Below, piece by piece: positions 6,871 to 12,954 of a stretch of DNA of 13,801 nt (positions are counted from its first letter, which is position 1; each line of letters starts with the position of its first letter). The DNA lies in contig CAYMCO010000056.1 in NCBI GenBank assembly GCA_964388955.1, forward strand, positions 1-13,801, read 5' to 3'. A model generated the notes under the pieces. That model saw only the letters and a list, made by a program, of their open reading frames with translations, did no database searches and was not told where the DNA came from. A program made the position numbers and the translations under genes. This DNA comes from CAYMCO01 sp964388955. Lineage in GTDB: Bacteria; Chloroflexota; Anaerolineae; Anaerolineales; E44-bin32.

Positions 6871-8982
6871 TCATGCTGCGGCGGGGATCGTCTCGAGGGC
6901 CACCGCGCACACTTTGTAATCCGGAATCTTCGCCTTGGGATCCCTGGCGTCCAGGGTGAGTTCGTTGGCCGCCGCTTCGGCGAAGTGAAAGGGGACGAAC
7001 ACTGTGCCCTGCGGCGAGCGCTCTGTGACGAGGGCCTTCACCGTGATCTCGCCGCGTCGAGAGCGCACCTTGATCCAGTCATCGGGCCGCACGCCCAGGC
7101 GTTCCGCATCCGCGGGATGGATCTCGACGGTAGGGTCCGGGTAGATGTCGTCGAGCTTGGAACGGCGGGTCATTGTGCCGCCATGCCAGTGGTACAGCAC
7201 GCGCCCCGTGGAAAGGGTGAAAGGATACTCGTCGTCCGGCAGTTCCGCCGACGGCCGGTAGTCCAAGGGGGTGAGCCGGCCCTTGCCCCGGGGAAAGGAT
7301 TCCGAGAAGAGGAACGGGGTGCCCGGGTGGTCTGGCGAGGGGCAAGGCCAGTGGACGCCGCCTTCCCGCTCGATGCGCGCGTAGTCGATCCCCTGGAAGG
7401 GCGGGGTCAAGGCCGCCATCTCGTCCCAGATTTCCGTTGGGGAGGTGAAGGCAAAGCCGGTTCCTCCTTGGTGGCCCCTGCGCTCCAACACCCGCCCCGC
7501 GAGATCGCAGACAATCTGCCAATCGGGGCGCGCTTCCCCCGGGGCCGGCACGGCCTCCCGGATCATCTGCACCCGCCGGTCTGAGTTTGTGAAAGTGCCC
7601 TGTTTCTCCGCGAAGCTGGCCGCGGGAAGGATGACATCCGCGTATTCCCCGGTCTCGTTCAAGAAGATGTCCTGGAAGAGGATGAAGTCCAAACCTTCCA
7701 TCACATGTCGGGAGTGGCGCAGGTCCGGCTCGCTCATGAGCGGATTTTCCCCCATGATGTAGAAGGCCCTGATGGCGCCCCGCTCGGCTCCGTCCACCAT
7801 CTCCATCGTGGTCAGGCCCGCTTCGGGGCTCAAGGAGGTCCCCCAATAGGCTTCGAACTTCCCCCGGACGCCGGGATCGGTGACGCTCTGGTAGCCGGGG
7901 AACACATTGGGGAGGCCTCCGGAGTCCGAGCACCCCTGCACGTTGTTCTGGCCCCGTAGGGGGTTGAGGCCGGTGCCTGGCCTCCCAATGTTACCGGTCA
8001 GCAGAGCGAGGTTAGCCAAAGAGAGGGCGTTATCCGTGCCGTGCACGCTCTGGCTGATGCCCATTCCCCAGTAGATGGCTGCAGATTCAGCCGTGGCGTA
8101 GAGGCGCGCCGCCGCTCGAATCTGATCCGCCGGCACCCCGCTCACTCCCTCCGCCCACTCGGGGGTGCAATCTTGGATGGCCTGGGCGAAGTCTTCGAAG
8201 CCTTCGACGCGCGCGGTGATGAAATCCTCGTCGTACAGCTCCTCGGTGACGATCACGTTCGCCATGGCGGAAAAGACCGCCACGTCGGTGCCCGGCCTCT
8301 GCCGCAGCCAATGGGCGGCAAACTCGGTCATCTCGATGCCGCGCGGATCCACCACGATCAGCTTGGCGCCGTTGCGGACCACGGCCTGGCGCAGGAAGGT
8401 GCTGATCACGGGGTGCGTCTCGGTGGTGTTCGAACCCGTGACCATGTACACCTCCAGATCTTCCATCTCGGCGATCGAGTTCGACATCGCCGAAGAGCCG
8501 ATGGCGATCTGCAAGGCGGTCACCGAGGCGGCGTGGCAGAGCCGGGCGCAGTGATCCACGTTGTTGGTCCCCAGAACGGCGCGAATGAATTTCTGAAATA
8601 TGTAATTGTCCTCGTTGGAGGCCTTTGCCGAGCAGAAGGAGCCGATAGAGTCGCCGCCATGGGCATCCAAGATCTCCACCAGCCGGTCGGCGGCCAGATC
8701 GAGCGCCTCATCCCAGCTTGCCTGGCGAAAGCCCTCCAGGCCGACGGGCCTGCGGGGGAGTGCGCCCAAATCGCGCCGGATGAGCGGGCGCGCCAGGCGT
8801 GAGGGATGGTGGATGTAGTCCACTCCGAACCGGCCCTTGGCGCACAGGCGGCCGTAGTTCGGGGCCGCATCGAAAGGCGCCCGCACGCGAAAGACTCGAT
8901 CCTCGAGGACGTCCAGATCGATTTGGCATCCGACGCCGCAATAAGGGCAAGTGGAGCGAACGGTCCTCTCAGCTCGAATCAT
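6871..8982 (-). CDS. fdhA: Formate dehydrogenase catalytic subunit (Mo/W-bis-MGD, Cys type)
   Basis: A 703-residue molybdopterin oxidoreductase close in length and plan to E. coli FdhF. It opens with the 4Fe-4S motif (C12, C15, C19 and C47) and K49 two residues after the last Cys. C149-H150 in DHCARLCH occupies the place of the selenocysteine-histidine pair of Sec enzymes, so the Mo/W ligand is cysteine. The centre carries NALSLANLALLTGNIGRPG and LRGQNNVQG. The C-terminal MGD-binding domain runs from about 585 and ends with DPKAKIPDYKVCAV, typical of the family. The expected reaction is formate to CO2, or the reverse. There is no Tat signal or membrane segment, so it is cytoplasmic. The ATG at 8982 has GAGAGG just upstream. 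No beta/gamma subunit, ferredoxin, FdhD or hydrogenase gene adjoins it, so the electron partner is encoded elsewhere. Related family members with other substrates cannot be wholly excluded. Confidence 0.93.
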   Translation of the reverse strand: MIRAERTVRSTCPYCGVGCQIDLDVLEDRVFRVRAPFDAAPNYGRLCAKGRFGVDYIHHPSRLARPLIRRDLGALPRRPVGLEGFRQASWDEALDLAADRLVEILDAHGGDSIGSFCSAKASNEDNYIFQKFIRAVLGTNNVDHCARLCHAASVTALQIAIGSSAMSNSIAEMEDLEVYMVTGSNTTETHPVISTFLRQAVVRNGAKLIVVDPRGIEMTEFAAHWLRQRPGTDVAVFSAMANVIVTEELYDEDFITARVEGFEDFAQAIQDCTPEWAEGVSGVPADQIRAAARLYATAESAAIYWGMGISQSVHGTDNALSLANLALLTGNIGRPGTGLNPLRGQNNVQGCSDSGGLPNVFPGYQSVTDPGVRGKFEAYWGTSLSPEAGLTTMEMVDGAERGAIRAFYIMGENPLMSEPDLRHSRHVMEGLDFILFQDIFLNETGEYADVILPAASFAEKQGTFTNSDRRVQMIREAVPAPGEARPDWQIVCDLAGRVLERRGHQGGTGFAFTSPTEIWDEMAALTPPFQGIDYARIEREGGVHWPCPSPDHPGTPFLFSESFPRGKGRLTPLDYRPSAELPDDEYPFTLSTGRVLYHWHGGTMTRRSKLDDIYPDPTVEIHPADAERLGVRPDDWIKVRSRRGEITVKALVTERSPQGTVFVPFHFAEAAANELTLDARDPKAKIPDYKVCAVALETIPAAA

Positions 8983-9717
8983 AGCACCTCTCCCGCCGCA
9001 TGTTGATCTGGCCCGCAGAACTCCTCATCCGAACAGGAGCATCTGCAATCGCATCCAAAGTATGACCGGACGCTCCACCAACCCACCTGGCCACATATTC
9101 CAGATAATTTGTACCTATTATAGCCGTTCCAAGAGACTTCCGGCGGGAGGCATTCAGAAATCACTCGCAATTTCAAAGTGCACCCCCGGCATTTCTTCTC
9201 GCCCGCCTGCCGAGCCGGGCCGCGGCCGTGACGATGATTCGGAAGACGGCCTTGCGCACAGCGGAGGTGCTTGTCATCTTTGATCGTACCGTATCCCATT
9301 CGGGCTCTTATCTGCGGCCCAAATGCCTCTCCGCGCGCGGGCGGTCGTCGGCCTTCCGGCGGAGCAGGACAGTCCGGGTCCGGCTCGAGAGCGGGTGGAG
9401 AAGAGTGCGGAGGGCGGATCGGAGCGGAAGACACCGGCGCAGCCTGAGACAACCCGGAGGATGCCGGGTGCGGCAGGCCCTGCGCAGTCCATTCCACAGC
9501 ATCGGGCCGGGATCTCCTGTCGACATAACTGGGCATTATGCGTATGGGCGCGGTTGTGGTATAAACATAGGCCTGAGCACCAGAACATCCATGCTTGAGC
9601 ACAGGACAGATTGGTCCCGCGCGGGGGCAAGCGAGCGGTCTCGGTGATCAATACTCCGTGCATTCGCTGGTCGTGGTCTGCAGACTTCCACCAGTACGGA
9701 GAGTTGCCATACCCCTG
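8983..9717. other. Divergent intergenic region, fdhA / GGDEF-EAL gene
   Basis: A 735-bp stretch between two divergent genes. Several open frames cross it on both strands, but their translations are rich in Arg, Pro, Ser and Cys, match nothing I know, and overlap one another. I treat it as non-coding. On the minus strand a TATAAT hexamer (9117-9122) is a candidate fdhA -10. On the plus strand TATAAA at 9560-9565 is a weak candidate for the GGDEF-EAL gene. I looked for known riboswitch cores (c-di-GMP, Moco) and recognised none. Confidence 0.5.
9117..9122 (-). promoter_or_regulatory. Candidate -10 box of fdhA
   Basis: The minus strand reads TATAAT here, a perfect -10 hexamer in an AT-rich island. 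The -35 position at 17 bases reads CGCCGG, a poor match, so an activator may be needed. The implied start near 9110 gives fdhA a leader of about 128 bases. Confidence 0.4.
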
Positions 9718-11703
9718 ATGGGAATCGAACGTCGGAAAGATGAGAAGGAAGAACGTTCCCCGCTGATTCGCCACCTGACGAGCCTGCGACAGGGCGCACA
9801 GGCCCACTATCAGGCATTTGGCGCTCGGACCCTACGGGTGCTGCTGTTGATCCTGTTGGTCGCGAGCGCGGCCGGAGCGGTCCTCCACGGCATCGTGGGC
9901 CCCACCGGGTGGCGTTTGGACGCTCTCGATCTCGGCATTGCATTCAGCGTGCTGCTCGCCTGGCTGCTGAATGTCCTCTTGAGTGGTACCCGCTTGTATA
10001 AGGCCAGCACCACCGTCTCGGTGATCGTTTCCGCGGCCGCCATTCTTGGGTTCACGGTCTTGAACCGGGCGGTCGCGGGCGCCTATCTGCTGCTCATCCC
10101 CGTCATGATCAGCGGCATTTTCCTCAGCGTGCGGATTACGGCGCTGCTCTCGTTGGCCACCATGGGTGTGCTGTACAGCATCCCGATCCTCGTCCCACAG
10201 ATCTCCATTCTCGATCTGCTCCTGGGGCCCATCGCCGTGCTGTCCATCTGTTTCAGCCTGTTGCTGATGCTCTTGCGCCAGCGGGACCAGATCGAGCAGC
10301 GGAGCCTGGCCGCCTCGGAGCAGGTCCAAATCCGGGCGCAAGAGGAGATCAAGGAGCGTCACGAGTTCGAGCAGCGCCTGATCCAAAACGCGTTCCAGGA
10401 TCCGCTCACCGGATTGCCCAACAAGGCGCTCTTCCTGGACCGGCTGCGCGGCGCGCTGCTGCGGCAGCGGCGGTTTGGCCAGATGATGTCTGCGGTCATG
10501 CTGCTGGATCTGGATGATTTCAAGGATGTGAACGATGCGCTGGGCCACACTGCAGGCGACGACCTGCTGCTCCGCATCGCGGAGCGGTTGGAGTATTCTC
10601 TGCGCGAAGTAGACACGATCGCCCGCTTAGGTGGAGATGAGTTCGCCGTTCTGGTGGAGAGCGTCGCGGGCGTGCTCGACGCCCAGCAGGTGGCGGATCG
10701 GATGCTCGCCTGCCTTGAGGCTCCCTTCCATGTGAATGGACAAATGATGCATGCCTCCGGCAGCGTGGGGGTTGTCATCACATGGAGCGACTATGATCCG
10801 GCTGCCCCGGAAGACGTGCTGCGGGACGCGGACATCGCCATGTATCGGGCGAAGGAAAAGGGGGGCGCCTCGTCGCAGATCTTTGAGCTTCCGATGCGCG
10901 ATCAATTGATCGTACGCAAGGAGTTTGAGAACGAGCTGCGGGGTGCGCTGGATCGGCGGGAGTTTGTGCTGCACTACCAGCCCATCTCTTCCATGAGCAC
11001 CGGCGCGATCGTGGGCTTTGAAGCTCTGCTCCGCTGGAAGCATCCGGTGCGGGGGATGGTTTCGCCGGGGGAGTTCATCCCCATCGCGGAAGCGACCGGG
11101 CTCATTATCCCCATCGGACAATGGGTCTTCCACCAGGCCTGCTGGCAATCCAGACGGTGGCGGAGCCTGGAAGGCGCACCCAAGGAACTATCCATGAGCG
11201 TGAATTTCTCGCTCATCCAGTTCCAGCAACCCGACTTCGTCGACCTGGTCGCCGCGGCCCTGCAGGACCTGGGGGTGGATGCAAGGCTGGTAAATGTGGA
11301 GATCACCGAGAGCATGTTGGGGGATGATCCTGAGCGCCTGATCGACTGCCTTGCCCGATTGAAGGCTCTTGGGATGCGCGTGCACCTGGACGATTTCGGC
11401 ACCGGCTACTCATCCCTGAGCCAAATCCGCGAGCTGCCGGTGGATAGCATCAAGATCGATCGCTCCTTTGTGCAAGGCCTTTCTCTGCACAACGACCACC
11501 TGGAGATCACCAAATCGATCGTCACCATGGCGCACAAGGTGGGGCTGTCGGTCATCGCCGAGGGCATCGAGACCGCCGAGCAACTGGCGACTCTGCGCAG
11601 ACTGGGGACGGACTTCGGCCAGGGTTTCTATCTCAGCCGCCCCTATCCCGCTGAGGTGGTCGAAGCCCAACTTCTCCGGCAGCCTGCGAAGGTGTACCCG
11701 TAG
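9718..11703 (+). CDS. Six-TM GGDEF-EAL c-di-GMP signalling protein
   Basis: A 661-residue membrane protein predicted to make and/or break cyclic di-GMP. Six hydrophobic segments (about 40-60, 70-89, 98-116, 119-137, 141-159 and 163-186) form an uncharacterised MASE-like sensor. A charged linker helix (about 187-225) leads to the GGDEF domain, which starts at DPLTGLPN (228). The intact GGDEF motif is at 305-309, with an RxxD inhibitory site (REVD, 296-299) exactly five residues before it. The EAL domain has EALLRW at 435, NVEITES, the DDFGTGYSS metal-site motif at 558, KIDRSF and AEGIETAEQ, so both domains look catalytically competent. Which activity dominates cannot be told. The start is uncertain: ATG 9718 begins a plausible cytoplasmic tail, but GGAGAG lies 14 bases upstream. 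In-frame GTG 9658 and TTG 9595 are alternatives. The gene is divergent from fdhA. Confidence 0.95.
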   Translation: MGIERRKDEKEERSPLIRHLTSLRQGAQAHYQAFGARTLRVLLLILLVASAAGAVLHGIVGPTGWRLDALDLGIAFSVLLAWLLNVLLSGTRLYKASTTVSVIVSAAAILGFTVLNRAVAGAYLLLIPVMISGIFLSVRITALLSLATMGVLYSIPILVPQISILDLLLGPIAVLSICFSLLLMLLRQRDQIEQRSLAASEQVQIRAQEEIKERHEFEQRLIQNAFQDPLTGLPNKALFLDRLRGALLRQRRFGQMMSAVMLLDLDDFKDVNDALGHTAGDDLLLRIAERLEYSLREVDTIARLGGDEFAVLVESVAGVLDAQQVADRMLACLEAPFHVNGQMMHASGSVGVVITWSDYDPAAPEDVLRDADIAMYRAKEKGGASSQIFELPMRDQLIVRKEFENELRGALDRREFVLHYQPISSMSTGAIVGFEALLRWKHPVRGMVSPGEFIPIAEATGLIIPIGQWVFHQACWQSRRWRSLEGAPKELSMSVNFSLIQFQQPDFVDLVAAALQDLGVDARLVNVEITESMLGDDPERLIDCLARLKALGMRVHLDDFGTGYSSLSQIRELPVDSIKIDRSFVQGLSLHNDHLEITKSIVTMAHKVGLSVIAEGIETAEQLATLRRLGTDFGQGFYLSRPYPAEVVEAQLLRQPAKVYP

Positions 11704-12031
11704 ATCCTGCTGATGAAGGGGGGATCCACTGGCGCGCCTCTGGCGGGCGGAAATCCGCGCTGATGATTCCTCGCTTGCGCGCGTAAGTCTGATCCCGGCG
11801 GAGCCGGTCGATGGCTCTCCGGGGAGCTCCGAAGTTCGACAAGGGTCGCTCGGTTCTGGCGGAAAAGGGCGAAGGGGGCCGGGCATGCGGCTGAAGATGC
11901 GCCGGATTGGTTTCTGCGTCTCTGCCTATGGCCCCGGCGGCTCCTGTGTGCGAATAGGATCACAATACCAGCCCCCGGTGCGAGAGAGTGTTATATATTA
12001 GTTAGGACGGCGTTTGTACCAAGGTAGTGAT
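11704..12031. other. Intergenic region before the small membrane-protein gene
   Basis: No credible gene is seen in these 328 bases. Frames on the minus strand run through into the 3' end of the GGDEF-EAL gene and look like shadows. No strong terminator follows the GGDEF-EAL stop; only short GC stems are present near 11745-11760. The right end is AT-rich. It has TATATT at 11994-11999, and TG at 11989-11990 precedes an overlapping TATATA, making a likely promoter for the small gene at 12032. Confidence 0.5.
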
Positions 12032-12232
12032 ATGGATACGGTCACCGAACAGCAGAGCGAGATGCGGCTCGAATACCTCGAGGTGGTGCCGCGAGAAACG
12101 GATTTCCAAATCGTTTACTCGGCGGAGGAGCTGCTTTCTCCGGCCAAAGGGCTGATGGTCGGACTCGCGATCAGCCTGGGCTTCTGGCTGCTGATAGGCG
12201 TCTTGGTCTACGTGTTTCTGATCTATCCATGA
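12032..12232 (+). CDS. Small single-TM membrane protein, unknown function
   Basis: A 66-residue protein that I do not recognise. The first 40 residues are polar and acidic, starting MDTVTEQQSEMRLEYLEV. A single strong hydrophobic segment (about 43-64, containing GLAISLGFWLLIGVLVYVF) ends two residues from the C-terminus. This is the plan of a small tail-anchored or N-in/C-out membrane protein. The ATG at 12032 has AAGG seven bases upstream. An in-frame TTG at 12014 would add six residues but lacks a ribosome site. An AT-rich promoter-like stretch lies about 30 bases upstream (11992-11999). The coherent TM segment, ribosome site, promoter and downstream hairpin together support a real gene. 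Confidence 0.6.
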   Translation: MDTVTEQQSEMRLEYLEVVPRETDFQIVYSAEELLSPAKGLMVGLAISLGFWLLIGVLVYVFLIYP

Positions 12233-12393
12233 CCCGTTTCGATTTGCCGCGGGCCGGAGTGTGGGCGGCCGCGCAGGCGCCATAGGGGGGCGCAAGGTCC
12301 GGCAAGGGAGAAAACGGTGAGCCCCCGCCGTCGAAGCCGCGGCCCACGGAGGGGTCCGGCAAGACCACCTTCGCAGCCCGGATCCTATGAACC

Positions 12394-12419
12394 GAAATCC
12401 CGCCGGATGGCGGGATTTC
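12394..12419 (-). terminator. Rho-independent-type hairpin after tRNA-Lys (bidirectional)
   Basis: GAAATCCCGCC (12394-12404) and GGCGGGATTTC (12409-12419) form a perfect 11-bp stem with a GGAT loop. On the minus strand it starts 17 bases past the tRNA 3' end and closes with ATTTC. On the plus strand it lies about 160 bases past the small membrane-protein gene and is followed by TTCC. It probably serves the tRNA and may stop transcription from both sides. Confidence 0.7.
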
Positions 12420-12435
12420 TTCCGTAAGCCACAAG

Positions 12436-12508
12436 TGCGCCGTACAGGTCTCGAACCTGTGACCTTGGGCTTAAAAGGCCCCTGCTCTGCCAACTGAGCT
12501 AACGGCGC
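12436..12508 (-). tRNA. tRNA-Lys (anticodon TTT)
   Basis: The minus strand folds as a full 73-base cloverleaf. The 7-bp acceptor is GCGCCGT with ACGGCGC. The D arm is GCTC/GAGC with loop AGTTGGCA. The anticodon loop CTTTTAA puts anticodon TTT at 12473-12475. The variable region is AGGTC, the T arm ACAGG/CCTGT with loop TTCGAGA, and the discriminator base is A. The anticodon stem has a G27/A43 mismatch at its top. The 3' CCA is not encoded and must be added by the CCA enzyme. Confidence 0.96.
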
Positions 12509-12518
12509 GCTGTGGCCG

Positions 12519-12548
12519 ATTGTAACACCGGCGCCGAAAAGACGTCAA
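12519..12548 (-). promoter_or_regulatory. Promoter of tRNA-Lys
   Basis: On the minus strand TTGACG (12543-12548) is followed after 18 bases by TACAAT (12519-12524), which is preceded by TG plus one base, making an extended -10. The predicted start near 12512 is only about four bases before the mature tRNA 5' end, as is common for single tRNA genes. Confidence 0.8.
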
Positions 12549-12614
12549 TGTGCCCGAGGCGCGCGGGGGAATATGGCGCAGCCAATGGGGGGGAGTGAAC
12601 ACAGGTCACGAAAA

Positions 12615-12652
12615 GATTGCCACGTCGGGCTTCGCCCTCCTCGCAATGACAG
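12615..12652. repeat. Interspersed hairpin repeat (TCATTGCGAGGAGG class)
   Basis: ATTGC (12616-12620) faces GCAAT (12643-12647) as the outer arms, and GGGC (12627-12630) with GCCC (12634-12637) forms an inner stem around TTC. Read on the minus strand it starts TGTCATTGCGAGGAGGGC. That is a REP-like sequence I recall being scattered in many environmental bacterial genomes, where it yields spurious HCEEGEARRGN-type peptides. That wider distribution is from memory. Confidence 0.65.
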
Positions 12653-12689
12653 ATGAGGGGAGCTGGGGTGCAGGGGGCAGGAGTGCAGG

Positions 12690-12699
12690 NNNNNNNNNN
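12690..12699. other. Assembly gap (10 N)
   Basis: Ten undetermined bases, a scaffolding join of unknown true length. A G-rich GTGCAGG-type run lies to the left and a C-only tract to the right. Adjacency of the tRNA side and the PIG-L side therefore depends on the scaffolding. Confidence 0.98.
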
Positions 12700-12779
12700 C
12701 CCCCCCCCACCCCCCCCCGCCCCCACACGCCCCGCCACCCCCGCCCCCCCCCCCGCCCCCCCACCCCCCACGCCCCCCG
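12700..12779. repeat. C-only low-complexity tract, probable artefact
   Basis: About 80 bases consist of C runs broken by single A or G, with no T at all, directly against the N gap. Its complement is a poly-G run. That is a common signature of no-signal calls in two-colour sequencing that were assembled into a contig end. It should not be read as biology without raw-read support. Confidence 0.7.
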
Positions 12780-12942
12780 CGGGGCCCCGGGGCGCAGGGG
12801 AGCGTGAGAGCAGGAGAGCGAACGCGATTGGATGTTTACCGGCTCTCGGCTGTCGGCCGTCGGCGATCGGCGAACTGCTCACTATTCTCTCCTCACTTCT
12901 CCCTACTCCCTAGCATAGCTTCTCGCTACCTCGCCGCCCCAC

Positions 12943-12948
12943 TATAAT
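12943..12948 (+). promoter_or_regulatory. -10 box placing transcription start at the PIG-L ATG
   Basis: A perfect TATAAT sits six bases before the ATG at 12955, so transcription would start at or next to the A of the ATG. The -35 position (12920-12925, TTCTCG) is a partial match. No Shine-Dalgarno fits in the remaining six bases (CCCCTC), which supports a leaderless mRNA. Confidence 0.55.
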
Positions 12949-12954
12949 CCCCTC

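Larger units (their letters stand above)
12509..12954. other. Gene-free region with repeats and an assembly gap
   Basis: No gene is seen here. From left to right it holds the tRNA promoter, an interspersed hairpin repeat (12615-12652), a GGGGTGCAGG-type G-rich run (about 12657-12689), a 10-base N gap, and a C-only tract (12700-12779). Unique-looking sequence follows, with a short imperfect CGGCTCTCGGC/CGGCCGTCGGC series near 12840-12872 and the -10 box of the downstream gene. Frames crossing it give only repeat translations. Confidence 0.75.

Noticed and set aside
6832..8802. Plus-strand open frames (6832-7584 and 8041-8802) opposite fdhA
   Set aside because: Both lie within or mostly within fdhA in antisense, lack ribosome sites and domain signals, and have Arg/Gly/His-rich shadow composition.
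8983..9110. A possible Moco or c-di-GMP riboswitch in the fdhA leader
   Set aside because: Only a 5-bp stem (CTCCT with AGGAG) was visible, and no known aptamer core could be matched by eye.
8979..9602. Minus-strand frame ending in a Cys-rich peptide that overlaps the fdhA start, a possible small Fe-S partner
   Set aside because: The clustered cysteines (CDCRCSC) do not form a ferredoxin pattern, the rest of the frame has no domain character, and no ribosome site was found.
12296..12363. Direct repeat GGTCCGGCAAG at 12296-12306 and 12353-12363, a possible attachment site near the tRNA
   Set aside because: It is only 11 bp, does not overlap the tRNA 3' end, and no integrase or foreign island is present.
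12653..12913. Proline-rich frames across the N gap and C tract
   Set aside because: They contain undetermined residues and translate a C-only tract and an interspersed repeat, so they are artefacts.
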